Source: Alteromonas sp. KUL49 (GTDB lineage Bacteria; Pseudomonadota; Gammaproteobacteria; Enterobacterales; Alteromonadaceae). From it: 64,000 bases of DNA. Where the stretch lies: NCBI RefSeq assembly GCF_006538345.1, contig NZ_BJKL01000007.1, positions 186,001-250,000 of the forward strand, written 5' to 3'. Numbering within the stretch: position 1 is the first letter of the stretch; the number at the start of each line of letters is the position of its first letter. The position numbers and the translations under genes are program-made. The notes under the pieces were generated by a model. That model searched no databases and was not told where the DNA came from. It saw nothing but the letters and a program-made list of their open reading frames with translations. This document shows positions 54,420-64,000 of this stretch, piece after piece.

Positions 54420-57400
54420 ATGCAACAAAAAAGCAAGCGATTTTCGTTTCGCGTAACAATAGTTGTAATGTGTACGCTAATAGCCGCACTTACTGCGCTA
54501 GTGGCGATTTCTCTTCACTATTACTTTGCTAAGCAAATGGCAATATCTGCCAGTCAAGACTTTGCCAAACAAGTGGCGAGTCAAATTGAATTCTCGATTT
54601 CCACGCTCGATGACGCCGCCACGAGTACCACATCATTACTGGCAAATTACACAGACGCTTTAGACGGTGATGCTATCGACGAACGTGTTGATGGGATATT
54701 TAAAGATATCTTACTCGAGAACAATGATTTCTACGCTATTTTCTACGGCTTAGACAACGGCGACTTTTATCAATTCGTTAATCTTGAGAGCAATACTGTC
54801 GTTCGGTCTAGATTCAATGCGGCTCACGAGGATAGGTTCGTAAAAATCTATATTCATAACCACAATGGTATGCGTATCAAAAAAACCGAGTTCCTTGATG
54901 AAAAACTCAATACAAGACATACAACCACGGAGCCCTCAGATTACGACGCCACCAACCGCATGTGGTATCAAAATGCCAACCACGACAGCGTTTATGAAAC
55001 CAAACCTTATTTGTTCCAACATTTAGGCTTAACGGGTAAATCATACTCTCGCTTTGTTTCTGGCACACAACACGTCGTTGCTGTAGATATTGCGTTGAAG
55101 ACCTTATCGAACCAACTCACACAACAGTTTTCGACGTCAGACGACAGAATATCAACCCAAGCATTTGTATTTGGTCCTGAAGGTGACTTATTAATCAGTA
55201 GCCTGAGCAGTGATATTGAAAACGCTCCCAAAGTATCACCATTGGCACTATCAGCCCAGCAGCGACAAACCGTTAAAAACTTGGGAACAATCAGCGTGAG
55301 TAATGAAAATGATTGGGCGCCTGTAGACTTCGCCATTTCGGGTGAGCCAAGAGGTTATACTCCCGAGCTAATAAACATACTCGGGCAAAAGCTCGGACTC
55401 AAGCTCAACTTTATCAATGGATTTAGCTGGCTAGAACTACAAACACTGTATCAAAATGGTGATATCGACATACTGCAACCCATTCACGTTACTCTCGATA
55501 ACCAAAGCTGGGGAAACTACTCACAACCCCTATTAGATATGCCCTTGGCCATTGCGACCCGAAACGGAGAGCCACAGCTTGATTCATTGAGTGATTTGAA
55601 CGGAAAGCTCGTGGCAATCGGTGAAGGCTGGTCCATCGAAAGTATTCTCCCCGCGGTATACCCAGATATAGAGGTGATTACTTACCCATCGATTAAAGAC
55701 GCATTATTTGCGGTGGAAGCTGGTGAAGTATACGCAACTATCGACAGTGAAATCATTCTTTCGTACACAGAAAAAATGTACTTTATCGAAGGGTTAATGC
55801 AGCACACAAATATTGATACATCGAGAATGAATTTTGACACCACACTCAGGCTGGTCAGTCAAAATCAAAATGTCGTCGATTTGTTTGATTTTGCGATTAA
55901 CAATCTCACTAAACAAGAAATCGCTTATTTGAGCGAGCGGTGGTTAAAAACAAGTTCAGATAACACGGCAACATTAAGCACTAATACGGTTCCCTACAAA
56001 GCACTCATCGATTTTGCGTCGGAACTCAATACTCCGACCGAGTTACGCGTCGAGAACATCTCTGGCACCGAATATCTAGTATTTTTGTCTACCACTACGC
56101 TTGGTCGTTTCGATACCAATTACTTCGCGCTAATGATCCCCACAAAAGTAGCCTACGAACAAGGATTGAGCTTTGTTAGTAAGTCGGTTTTGATCACCCT
56201 TGCCATACTCGTTTTACTGATGCCAGTGACTTGGTTTTTCTCTAACCCCATTGTGAATTCGATGCGTAAACTGAGTGAGGAAAACCGTAAAATCAAAAGT
56301 CGGCAGTATGATGACCTCGTCCATCAATCTAGTTTCATTACCGAAATTGACGAAGTATTTTCTTCTCTAACCAATATGGCTCACTCAATACAGGAGCACG
56401 AAAAAAATCAAGTTGCGCTACTAGACTCATTTGTCAAACTTATTGCTCAAGCGATCGATGACAAATCGCCCTACACTGCTGGTCATTGTAACCGAGTGCC
56501 AGAGCTCGGATTGATGCTTGCGGATGTTGCAAGCAAAGACAACACGCCCTACTTCGCGTCGTTTGCTTTGGACACCAAAGACAAGCAACGTGAATTTAAG
56601 CTAGCGGCATGGCTTCACGATTGCGGGAAAATTATTACGCCTGAACACATCGTTGATAAAGGCTCGAAGCTAGAATGCATTTACAATCGAATTCACGAAG
56701 TAAGAATGCGATTTGAAGTGCTATGGCGAGACGCGCAAATCAATTATTTACAAGGTCTTATTGCTAACCCTAGTGATGTTTCCATGCTAGATGCAAAACT
56801 ACAAATGGCGCAAAAAAGACTCCAAGAAGATTTTGCCTTTGTCGCGTCTTGTAATCAGGGCGGAGAATTTATGGCAGAGGATAAACTAGCAAGGCTCGAT
56901 GAAATCGCTCGAACAACTTGGCAACGGCACTTCGATGACCAACTAGGCCTATCTCCACTGGAAGAACTCAATCAAAGTAAAACAGGAGAATCACTTCCCG
57001 TTACCGAACATTTGTTATCAGACAAGGCAGCACATATTGTCACACGTGATAAAAAAGTAGAATACGCTCCACATCTTGGTATTAAAGTTGACGTTCCAGA
57101 ACATAAAGCGAATTTGGGAGAACTTTACAATTTGAAAATTGGTAGAGGCACGCTGACGGCTGAGGACCGATTTATCATTAACGAGCACATCATCGGTACT
57201 ATCAAAATGCTCGATTCTCTCCCATTCCCCAAAGAGTTATCAAAGGTGCCAAGATATGCCTCAACTCATCATGAGACACTGAAAGGCACTGGCTATCCAC
57301 GTAGGCTCACTGCAAAAGATCTATCCATACCCGAACGCATTCTTGTACTAGCTGATATTTTTGAAGCGCTAACCGCGTCAGACCGTCCCTATAAACGCGC

Positions 57401-57584
57401 AAAACCCCTGAGTGTTTCAATAGATATTCTGTATAAGATGAGTCTGGACAATCACGTCGATATGGAAGTGTTTAAGCTATTTATTCGTTCCGGTATCTAC
57501 AAAATCTATGCAGAACGTTACCTGTCGCCACATCAAATAGACGACGTAGACGAGAGCAAATATTTGGAGAGTGAGGCGGCCTAG
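54420..57584 (+). CDS. Membrane receptor with solute-binding-like domain and HD-GYP c-di-GMP phosphodiesterase output
   Basis: The protein (1054 residues from ATG 54420, with AGGGAAAG upstream) has an N-terminal membrane helix and an extracellular sensor (about 35-300). A SBP_bac_3-like domain follows (about 310-530: YTPELINILGQKLGLKLNF, GKLVAIGEGWSIESILP). After a second membrane helix (about 600-620) comes a HAMP-like linker. The C-terminal HD-GYP domain has AAWLHDCGKI and HHETLKGTGYP, so the HD and GYP motifs are intact. The enzyme probably lowers c-di-GMP when a ligand is sensed. An insert of about 90 residues separates the HD motif from the rest of the domain. TTG 54354 is a less likely start. 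Confidence 0.9.
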   Translation: MQQKSKRFSFRVTIVVMCTLIAALTALVAISLHYYFAKQMAISASQDFAKQVASQIEFSISTLDDAATSTTSLLANYTDALDGDAIDERVDGIFKDILLENNDFYAIFYGLDNGDFYQFVNLESNTVVRSRFNAAHEDRFVKIYIHNHNGMRIKKTEFLDEKLNTRHTTTEPSDYDATNRMWYQNANHDSVYETKPYLFQHLGLTGKSYSRFVSGTQHVVAVDIALKTLSNQLTQQFSTSDDRISTQAFVFGPEGDLLISSLSSDIENAPKVSPLALSAQQRQTVKNLGTISVSNENDWAPVDFAISGEPRGYTPELINILGQKLGLKLNFINGFSWLELQTLYQNGDIDILQPIHVTLDNQSWGNYSQPLLDMPLAIATRNGEPQLDSLSDLNGKLVAIGEGWSIESILPAVYPDIEVITYPSIKDALFAVEAGEVYATIDSEIILSYTEKMYFIEGLMQHTNIDTSRMNFDTTLRLVSQNQNVVDLFDFAINNLTKQEIAYLSERWLKTSSDNTATLSTNTVPYKALIDFASELNTPTELRVENISGTEYLVFLSTTTLGRFDTNYFALMIPTKVAYEQGLSFVSKSVLITLAILVLLMPVTWFFSNPIVNSMRKLSEENRKIKSRQYDDLVHQSSFITEIDEVFSSLTNMAHSIQEHEKNQVALLDSFVKLIAQAIDDKSPYTAGHCNRVPELGLMLADVASKDNTPYFASFALDTKDKQREFKLAAWLHDCGKIITPEHIVDKGSKLECIYNRIHEVRMRFEVLWRDAQINYLQGLIANPSDVSMLDAKLQMAQKRLQEDFAFVASCNQGGEFMAEDKLARLDEIARTTWQRHFDDQLGLSPLEELNQSKTGESLPVTEHLLSDKAAHIVTRDKKVEYAPHLGIKVDVPEHKANLGELYNLKIGRGTLTAEDRFIINEHIIGTIKMLDSLPFPKELSKVPRYASTHHETLKGTGYPRRLTAKDLSIPERILVLADIFEALTASDRPYKRAKPLSVSIDILYKMSLDNHVDMEVFKLFIRSGIYKIYAERYLSPHQIDDVDESKYLESEAA

Positions 57585-57622
57585 CTTTGCGACAAAAGTC
57601 ATTAAAGGCTGCTGTCCACGCC

Positions 57623-58033
57623 TTAACTATTTAACTTGAAGAAGTCCAACAGTTCTGATACTTCGCCTGCCCGTTCAGGTGTGAGTAACGTGGTATCCTT
57701 CATGAAAGAGGAATAGCCCTGCACTTTGTCACTATCTTCATCTAAATGCTGAAATCCCATGGACCACTGCGGGAAGTGACGTTCATCGGTTTCTTTTTCG
57801 ATAAGGCGAGTCACTTGTCGGTGCCTCGTGTCTTTTTCAATCTCCCTATACAGGTCCAAAATCTCCTTTTTATCGCCCTCTAGCAACTGGATAAAAGACT
57901 TATCTTTGTAAAGCAGGAGGCCAGTAATATTTTTGCTAGCATTGTAGTCTTTCGATTGTTCTAACAGAGCGAGTAAATCGGCAGAGGTAAAATGTTGGTT
58001 TGCTTTGGAGCAATAGACCAATTGAAAAAACAT
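57623..58033 (-). CDS. BLUF-domain blue-light photoreceptor
   Basis: The protein (136 residues from MFFQLVYCSKAN at 58033) is a stand-alone BLUF domain binding FAD. The light-critical Tyr is residue 7. ITGLLLYKDKSFIQLLEG carries the conserved Asn (residue before ITG) and Gln. The semi-conserved Trp is in PQWSMGF. No output domain is fused, so it acts through a partner. It is transcribed convergently with the HD-GYP gene. Confidence 0.88.
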   Translation of the reverse strand: MFFQLVYCSKANQHFTSADLLALLEQSKDYNASKNITGLLLYKDKSFIQLLEGDKKEILDLYREIEKDTRHRQVTRLIEKETDERHFPQWSMGFQHLDEDSDKVQGYSSFMKDTTLLTPERAGEVSELLDFFKLNS

Positions 58034-58149
58034 GCTTAGTGAACATCCTGATTGCTTTAGAAAAAAGTAGCACAGCGCTTTGTAATTGCACACGAATCAG
58101 CTTTAAAGTTACGATAATTACGAAACTTTTTTACCCAATTGAATACAAT

Positions 58150-58173
58150 GAAGAGAACATCCTTGTTCTCTTC
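58150..58173. other. Perfect 10-bp hairpin downstream of phoH
   Basis: GAAGAGAACA/TGTTCTCTTC with a 4-nt loop lies 22 bp beyond the phoH stop and upstream of the BLUF gene. No T run follows on either strand, so it may be an RNA-stabilising 3' end rather than a terminator. Confidence 0.6.
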
Positions 58174-58195
58174 ACTAATGGGAAATGTCCAATGG

Positions 58196-59593
58196 CTACA
58201 AATGTCGCTCTGCAAAATCAGCAAGGCGAGAACGCACCACTCCGTCTAAATTCAACGTTGCACTGCCAGAAAAATCTTTAAACTTTTCGACCAGATAAGT
58301 CAGACCTGACGTTACCGCACTAAGATAGTTGCTGTCGATTTGCGCGAGGTTACCTCCCACGATAATTTTTGTCCCTTCACCACAACGTGTGATGATTGTC
58401 TTTAACTGTGATGCGGTTAAGTTTTGCGATTCATCTAAGATAACAATCGAGTTTTGAATACTGCGCCCACGCATAAAATTCACCGATTTATACTGAATAT
58501 TGGCCTTCTCCATGATGTAGTTCATTGAACCTTTTACGTTTTCATCATGCTTGTGCAGTACTTCCAGTGAATCAGTAATACTCGCCAACCACGGAAGCAT
58601 CTTTTCTTCCTCTGTGCCCGGTAAAAAGCCAATTGATTCAGCGATTTCTGGTGTGCTACGGGTCACGATTATTTTTTCATACATGTTCTTTTCGACAACC
58701 ATTTCAAGGGCAGCCGCTAGCGCAAGTAAAGTTTTACCGCTACCTGCTGGGCCAGTGAGTACAACCAAGTCAATATGAGGATCGAGTAAAGCGTGAAGGG
58801 CCATAGCTTGACCGATATTTTTTGGCGAAATGCCCCATGCATGGCGACTCATTAGGCGATCGTAACCTAAGTCTAAAATTTCTAGGTTATCTGCATCGAC
58901 TGATTCCACTAGCCCCGCAAATTGTTTGGAATCATCAAGCAAAAACTCATTTACGTAAGCCTCTGGTAGCATGGACTTGGGTACGGTGTGAATGGTGTCG
59001 CGACCTTCAGTGCGGCTGTCTACACTTTTCACTTGATCCCAAAAGCTTCCCTCAAATTGGTGAAAGCCTCTAGAAAGGTATTTGATATCAGAAATAAGTT
59101 GGTCAGTACGATAGTCTTCAACATGGTTTAAACCAGCCCCTTTTGCTTTGAGGCGCATGTTGAGATCTTTCGTTACCAGTACAATTTGTTGTGGCGCGTA
59201 ACTGGCTTGCAAATGTAGCGCAACATTAATAATTCTGTTGTCGTTTTCGTTGCTGGTGAACACTTGATTGGTTTCAAGCATATTGAGATCAGCAAAAATA
59301 GACAGTGCACCAGAGGGGGCGGTGTCTCCTGCGCCGAGTCCTTCCATTGAGACGCCGTCAACCATTTGTTCGGGCGTTGCATCGTGCAACAAGTCTTCCA
59401 TAGCGCGAATAGATACGCGGGCATCTCGTGCAACGTCTTTTTTACTGTCTTTGATGTAGTCCAACTCTTCCAGTACCGTCATAGGTACAACAACGTCGTG
59501 TTCTTTAAATGAGAGAAAGGCGAGAGGTTCGTGAAGCAGAATATTGGTATCGAGGACGTATATTTTTGTATCAGGTGATTTTTTTTGGGGCAT
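58196..59593 (-). CDS. PhoH-family ATPase with N-terminal PIN domain
   Basis: The protein (465 residues from MPQKKSPDTKIYVL at 59593, behind GGAGTGTAGG) is a PIN-PhoH fusion. The PIN nuclease-like domain (YVLDTNILLHEPLAF, residues about 10-150, with Asp in LDTN and ENDNRI) is followed by the PhoH ATPase. That carries Walker A LTGPAGSGKTLLALAAALE (about residue 245) and Walker B IVILDESQNLT. Such proteins act in RNA unwinding and decay. The ORF opens at 59716, but that part is not conserved. Confidence 0.92.
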   Translation of the reverse strand: MPQKKSPDTKIYVLDTNILLHEPLAFLSFKEHDVVVPMTVLEELDYIKDSKKDVARDARVSIRAMEDLLHDATPEQMVDGVSMEGLGAGDTAPSGALSIFADLNMLETNQVFTSNENDNRIINVALHLQASYAPQQIVLVTKDLNMRLKAKGAGLNHVEDYRTDQLISDIKYLSRGFHQFEGSFWDQVKSVDSRTEGRDTIHTVPKSMLPEAYVNEFLLDDSKQFAGLVESVDADNLEILDLGYDRLMSRHAWGISPKNIGQAMALHALLDPHIDLVVLTGPAGSGKTLLALAAALEMVVEKNMYEKIIVTRSTPEIAESIGFLPGTEEEKMLPWLASITDSLEVLHKHDENVKGSMNYIMEKANIQYKSVNFMRGRSIQNSIVILDESQNLTASQLKTIITRCGEGTKIIVGGNLAQIDSNYLSAVTSGLTYLVEKFKDFSGSATLNLDGVVRSRLADFAERHL

Positions 59594-59941
59594 CCTACAC
59601 TCCGGTAAATAAAGCTTGGCCCGTCCAACCGCTGACGTGCTCGGGACAGTTACGCGAAGAGTAGGTGTCGTTCGAATAGGACCTCTACCCTTATCGCATC
59701 GACTGACGAAAAGCATGGCTTTTCTAGAAGCGCTTTTGTTTTCACACTTCTAATGTTCACCATAATGCAGTTTTTTGTTTTTGGCACGGTTTATTTAGTA
59801 ACTATTTCTTTCTTCAAAAGCCGTTCTTCACAACGGAAGGTGCCTCATCGGGCCGCCTATTCATCATAGGTGTACTAGTATTAATGACTTATGTGGTAGC
59901 AATGCGTACAATGTCGCCCCCGAAAAATAGGTTGGTGTAGT
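59594..59941. other. Divergent promoter region of phoH and rapA
   Basis: This 348-bp gap holds the two divergent promoters. A 39-codon frame at 59753 has no ribosome site and is not called. I see no RNA gene or repeat in it. Confidence 0.6.
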
Positions 59942-62776
59942 ATGAGTTCTGAAATGTCGTTTTTTGTTGGTCAGCGTTGGTTAAGTAACGCTGAGACGGA
60001 ACTGGGTTTAGGTGCCGTAATCAGCGTGGATTTTCGCGCTGTAGAAGTGCTTTTCCCCGCAACCGGTGAAAGCCGTATGTACACGAAACAAAATGCGCCA
60101 TTAACAAGGCTCGTCTTCGAGATAGGGGAAACCGTAAAAAGCCAAGATGGCTGGGAAATGAATGTCACTGAAGTAGAAGAGAGCCAAGGCGTGCTCATTT
60201 ACATGGGCATTCGAGAAGACACCAAAGCGCAGGTACGGTTACCAGAAACCTTTCTCGATCATCACATTCGTTTAAACCAACCTGAAAAGCGTTTATTCAA
60301 TATGCAACTTGACCACCCCAAGTGGTTCGATTTGCGTTTTAACGCCATGAAGTATCAGTATACCTATTTCAAGTCTTCGACTATTGGCTTGTCTGGTGCG
60401 CGTATCTCACTAATACCCCACCAACTTCATATAGCTTCAGAAGTTGGAACGCGACATGCGCCGAGGGTATTGCTGGCCGATGAAGTTGGTCTGGGTAAAA
60501 CCATTGAAGCGGCATTGATTATTCACCAACAGATAAAAACTGGTCGCGCTGAACGTATCTTGATTTTGGTACCTGATTCATTAATTCATCAGTGGCTAGT
60601 GGAAATGCTTCGCCGCGTAAACTTAGCGTTTGCTATTTTTGATGAAAGTCGATGCGAAGCACTTGATGACGGGGAGTCAAACCCGTTTGAGAATGATCAA
60701 TTAGTATTGTGTAGCATCGACTTTCTTGCCTCTAATCCCAAAAGACATGCACAAGCGTTAGCCGCGCACTGGGATTTAATGGTAGTTGATGAAGCCCACC
60801 ACTTGGCGTGGTCTAGCGAGGCTCCATCCGATGAGTACCAATGTGTTGAAGCGCTAGCCAATCAAACATCTGGCGTATTGCTGCTTACTGCGACACCAGA
60901 TCAGCTTGGCCATGAGAGCCATTTTGCCCGTTTGCGTTTACTCGATCCCGCCCGCTTTCATGACTACAGTGTGTTCTTACAAGAGGAGTCTCGCTACAGT
61001 CAGCTAGCAGACGCGGTTGCCCCACTACTTTCAGAAAGCCTACCTGACGACAAACAGCTGGCTAAACTGACAGAGATCGCACCGGATGTGATGGCCAACG
61101 TGTCTAGTGCAGACTCGCTCTCGACCCAAGAAGCTCGCTCTACGCTATTACACCAACTTATTGATTGTCACGGTACTGGGCGAATGTTGTTTAGGAACCG
61201 TCGAGCAAATATTGAGGGCTTCCCCGAGCGCGCGCTTAATGTGTACCCCCTTGAAACACCAGAGGAATACAGCGAAGCGATTGTTAGCGGCGATCTTACT
61301 CAAGCTTTGTATCCAGAAAGGCAGCCTAAACTCGTTAACTCATGGACTACCATTGACCCGAGAGTGGATTGGCTGCTGGATTTCATGGCGTCGATAAAAC
61401 CGGCGAAAATCCTTCTAATATGCGCCAGCGCCAGAACAGCGCAAGAGCTGGGTGAGGTAATTCGCACACAAACAGGCACCCGCCATAGTGTATTTCATGA
61501 AGGTATGAGTATTGTTGAGCGAGACAAAGCTGCACACTATTTTGCCGACGAAGAAGAAGGTGCACAGATTCTTTTATGTAGTGAGATTGGTAGCGAAGGT
61601 AGAAACTTCCAGTTTGCCCACCACCTTGTTTTATTCGACTTGCCCCTTACCCCAGATTTGCTTGAGCAGCGTATTGGTCGTCTAGACCGCATCGGGCAAA
61701 CTCAAACCGTGCAAATTCATGTACCTTACATCGATAGTAGTGCACAACACGTATTAGCCCAGTGGTATCACCAAGGTCTTAATGCCTTCGAAAACACTTG
61801 CCCTACTGGCACTGGCGTATTTGAAGACGTAAAAGCACTTTTGCTGGGCGCTTGTTTGCAACCCCATAATACGGATGCTCGTAATGAGTTAATTGAAACT
61901 AGTCGAGTCCTTAATAACCAACTCATGGCGCAACTCGAGGAAGGTAGAGACCGTCTTCTAGAGCTAAATGCCTCGGGTGAAGGACGTATAGAGCAGCTAC
62001 TCGAAGATATTATTGAACTGGACAGCACACAAGACTTGTCTCGCTTTATGGGGCGGGTATTTGATGCTATTGGCGTGCAGCAAGATGAAAAGGGTAACGA
62101 TTGCTTTATCTTGATGCCCACTGAATCTATGGTCAGCCAGCTCCCCGGACTAGATCCGGAAGGCATGACAGTGACTTATAAACGTCGCGTAGCGACGACT
62201 CTTGAGAACGTGCAATTTCTGAGTTGGGACCATCCTTTGGTGCACACTGCCATTGACGTTATCCTTACCGATGTTCATGGCAAAAGCAGTATTGGTTTTA
62301 GCGCCGAAAAAACACTTCCCAAAGGCGCGTATTGGCTTGAAGCTCTATTTACCTTGGATGCAAAAGCGCCTAAAGCACTTCAGTTGGGTCGGTTCTTGCC
62401 GCAAACCCCTATCAAAATATGCTTAGATGCGCAGGGTAAACAGGTGGAGTTAGATGTTGAAGTTAGGCGTCCTGCAGGTAAAAAGATTTCACAACAGCTA
62501 TTGGGTGCGCTAGAAAAGCCGCTCCAGCTGTCCATTGAAGCGGCACGAAAGCTTGCCCATCAACAGGCCAACCAATGCTTGCACGACGCACTAGAAAACA
62601 TGCATAGTACGCTCAATAGTGAAATTCAGCGTTTAAAGGATTTGCAACAACGTAATCCTGCAGTCCGCGACAGTGAAATTACCTTTATCGAAAAGCAAAT
62701 TCACGCCCTAGATGAAGTGATTCAGCAAGCCGATGTTCAGTTAGACGCTCTGCGAATTGTGGTAAATAACCCCTAA
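59942..62776 (+). CDS. rapA: RNA polymerase-recycling SWI2/SNF2 ATPase RapA
   Basis: The 944-residue protein (E. coli RapA 968) binds RNA polymerase and helps recycle it. The N-terminal Tudor-like part begins FFVGQRWLSNAETELGLG. The SNF2 core has LLADEVGLGKTIEAALI and VVDEAHHLAW, the second RecA domain has SEIGSEGRNFQF and QRIGRLDRIGQ. The C-terminal RapA domain ends in a coiled region. M5 is an alternative start. Its stop shares a base with the rluA start. Confidence 0.95.
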   Translation: MSSEMSFFVGQRWLSNAETELGLGAVISVDFRAVEVLFPATGESRMYTKQNAPLTRLVFEIGETVKSQDGWEMNVTEVEESQGVLIYMGIREDTKAQVRLPETFLDHHIRLNQPEKRLFNMQLDHPKWFDLRFNAMKYQYTYFKSSTIGLSGARISLIPHQLHIASEVGTRHAPRVLLADEVGLGKTIEAALIIHQQIKTGRAERILILVPDSLIHQWLVEMLRRVNLAFAIFDESRCEALDDGESNPFENDQLVLCSIDFLASNPKRHAQALAAHWDLMVVDEAHHLAWSSEAPSDEYQCVEALANQTSGVLLLTATPDQLGHESHFARLRLLDPARFHDYSVFLQEESRYSQLADAVAPLLSESLPDDKQLAKLTEIAPDVMANVSSADSLSTQEARSTLLHQLIDCHGTGRMLFRNRRANIEGFPERALNVYPLETPEEYSEAIVSGDLTQALYPERQPKLVNSWTTIDPRVDWLLDFMASIKPAKILLICASARTAQELGEVIRTQTGTRHSVFHEGMSIVERDKAAHYFADEEEGAQILLCSEIGSEGRNFQFAHHLVLFDLPLTPDLLEQRIGRLDRIGQTQTVQIHVPYIDSSAQHVLAQWYHQGLNAFENTCPTGTGVFEDVKALLLGACLQPHNTDARNELIETSRVLNNQLMAQLEEGRDRLLELNASGEGRIEQLLEDIIELDSTQDLSRFMGRVFDAIGVQQDEKGNDCFILMPTESMVSQLPGLDPEGMTVTYKRRVATTLENVQFLSWDHPLVHTAIDVILTDVHGKSSIGFSAEKTLPKGAYWLEALFTLDAKAPKALQLGRFLPQTPIKICLDAQGKQVELDVEVRRPAGKKISQQLLGALEKPLQLSIEAARKLAHQQANQCLHDALENMHSTLNSEIQRLKDLQQRNPAVRDSEITFIEKQIHALDEVIQQADVQLDALRIVVNNP

Positions 62777-63462
62777 TGCCCAATCCTAACTTTGTTTACG
62801 CGCCACCCTATGATCCGTATTTGTCGATTCTGTACTATGACGACGACATCGTGGTGGCTAATAAGCCCAGTGGACTCTTGAGCGTACCGGGCAGAGCTCC
62901 CGAACATCAAGACTGCCTGATTAGTCGTGTTAATAAGGTTTTCCCCACGGCAACTGTCGTGCACCGTCTTGACATGGCCACTTCCGGCATCATGATTATG
63001 GCGATGAACAAAGAAAGTCACCGCAATTTGTCGAGTCAGTTTCAGCAAAGGATCACCCACAAACGTTACTTTGCAAGAGTGAATGGTGTGGTCAACAATA
63101 CCTCGGGTGAAGTGGACTTACCGTTAATTGTTGATTGGCCAAACCGCCCGAAGCAAAAAGTCGATCACGACAACGGAAAGCCTTCTCTTACTCGCTATGA
63201 GGTGGTAGAGCAAAAAGAAGACGAAGCACTGATGGCGCTCTACCCTGTTACTGGGCGTTCCCATCAACTCAGGGTACACATGCTCTCTTTAGGGCATCCG
63301 ATACTTGGCGACAGACTCTATGCTCACCCAACGGCACTCGCCAAAGCATCTCGTCTTCAACTGCATGCCCAAGCTATCAGCTTCAATCACCCAGATTCTT
63401 ACAACTGGATGACCTTTGAAACCCCAATCCCTTTTAGTGACCATACGCCAAGCCCGTTCTAA
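62776..63462 (+). CDS. rluA: Dual-specificity 23S rRNA/tRNA pseudouridine synthase RluA
   Basis: The 228-residue protein has the catalytic motif HRLDMATSGIMIMAMNKE (Asp nucleophile) and the C-terminal PVTGRSHQLRVHMLSLGHPILGD. It makes pseudouridine at 23S U746 and tRNA U32 in E. coli. It starts inside the rapA stop (TAATG), so both are co-translated. Confidence 0.94.
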   Translation: MPNPNFVYAPPYDPYLSILYYDDDIVVANKPSGLLSVPGRAPEHQDCLISRVNKVFPTATVVHRLDMATSGIMIMAMNKESHRNLSSQFQQRITHKRYFARVNGVVNNTSGEVDLPLIVDWPNRPKQKVDHDNGKPSLTRYEVVEQKEDEALMALYPVTGRSHQLRVHMLSLGHPILGDRLYAHPTALAKASRLQLHAQAISFNHPDSYNWMTFETPIPFSDHTPSPF

Positions 63463-63530
63463 TTTAAGCATTTAGCTTTTGAGAAATTGGTCGATAATAC
63501 GATAAGTATTGGTTCTATTTGAGACGGTTT

Positions 63531-64000
63531 ATGCGTGTAATTCTATTGGCATTCTTATGCTTGGTGCTGCCTAGGGCAGAAGCCGAGATGATGAATGACA
63601 TACAGCACGCGTTAATGCAAGACGAATATACCGAGCTCATGGTCGGCGAGTCCCAGTACCCCGTATTTGATACCCCTTCTTCACTACCACTGACCCTCGG
63701 CGTTGCCTTTATTTTTGCCGATGACAGTGCATCAGGCTTCTCACTATTTGATGCAAAACACCTTGCCTCTTCCCTCAATGAAAAGGGTTGGCGCACGGTG
63801 ATCTTTCCGTTGTTCTTAAATGGGTCTGTGGCCGCTCAAATGACAGCAGAAGCAACACAAGACGGTGAGCAGATGACGAATGTTAGCGCCAGAGAAGATA
63901 GTCGAAAAATGGTTGCTAACTACGAAGATGTGCAGCAGCGATTGATGATGATCATGAATCAACTCTACCAATTTAGCGATAACACCGCGGGCTTTAGGCT
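63531..64000 (+). CDS. DUF3530-like exported protein (3' part outside window)
   Basis: An open frame starts at ATG 63531 and runs off the right edge after 156 codons. It has a signal peptide (MRVILLAFLCLVLPRAEA). The core VAFIFADDSA and KGWRTVIFPLF, followed by a polar Q/E-rich segment, resembles DUF3530 alpha/beta-hydrolase-like proteins. The family assignment is tentative because the C-terminus is missing. Confidence 0.6.
   Translation, partial: MRVILLAFLCLVLPRAEAEMMNDIQHALMQDEYTELMVGESQYPVFDTPSSLPLTLGVAFIFADDSASGFSLFDAKHLASSLNEKGWRTVIFPLFLNGSVAAQMTAEATQDGEQMTNVSAREDSRKMVANYEDVQQRLMMIMNQLYQFSDNTAGFR

Noticed and set aside
59753..59872. 39-codon open frame between phoH and rapA
   Set aside because: No ribosome-binding site and no recognisable sequence pattern apart from a short hydrophobic start.

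Overview
This 64 kb window is chromosomal DNA from a marine gammaproteobacterium, most likely a member of the Alteromonadales (Alteromonas-like). The evidence is moderate G+C, the tolC / nudF-yqiB-cpdA-yqiA-parE block in standard gammaproteobacterial order, rapA-rluA, an epmA/efp/epmB cluster, a secreted PL7 alginate lyase, and many sensory or membrane genes typical of marine copiotrophs. There are no rRNA or tRNA genes, insertion sequences, phage genes or CRISPR arrays that I can support.

Left part (1-22.3 kb): nitrate assimilation dominates. The 5' part of a nitrate-binding NrtA-type protein runs off the left edge. A large leftward operon nirB-nirD-nasA-cobA-ybiB (18336 to 10698) encodes nitrite reductase, nitrate reductase, siroheme synthesis and a TrpD2-like protein. 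A NasR-type regulator (NIT sensor plus ANTAR RNA-binding domain) lies at 20954-22282. The nrtA and nirB leaders both carry a hairpin, a shared 15-nt core and a strong intrinsic terminator, as expected for nitrate-triggered antitermination. All three transcription units have plausible sigma-54 promoters. Inserted among these genes are a carotenoid oxygenase/DUF2141 pair facing a membrane LytTR regulator and an ATPase, a LysR-controlled MexEF-type efflux pump, and a SulP transporter.

Middle part (22.4-46 kb): a two-RCK potassium-channel-like protein, a three-domain alginate lyase, a BolA protein with a nucleotidyltransferase-like gene, rlmG, a periplasmic cyclophilin, a GNAT acetyltransferase and a His/Asp-rich zinc-type TonB receptor. 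Then come epmA-efp-epmB (elongation factor P and its lysylation), small genes, a HAD phosphatase, and parE-yqiA-cpdA-yqiB-nudF facing tolC. A CobW-family metallochaperone with a DUF1826 gene follows, behind a good Zur box.

Right part (46-64 kb): a bacterial voltage-gated cation channel with an unusually acidic filter, a PrsT-like TPR lipoprotein, the DEAD-box helicase deaD, cysG, a transglutaminase-like protein, a receptor with a solute-binding-like domain and HD-GYP output, a BLUF photoreceptor, a PIN-PhoH ATPase, rapA, rluA and the start of a DUF3530-like gene.

Three genes (DUF2141 at 2.7 kb, cobA at 12.35 kb, epmA at 32.3 kb) are each broken by one missing base in a short A or T run. That pattern suggests sequencing error more than real gene decay.
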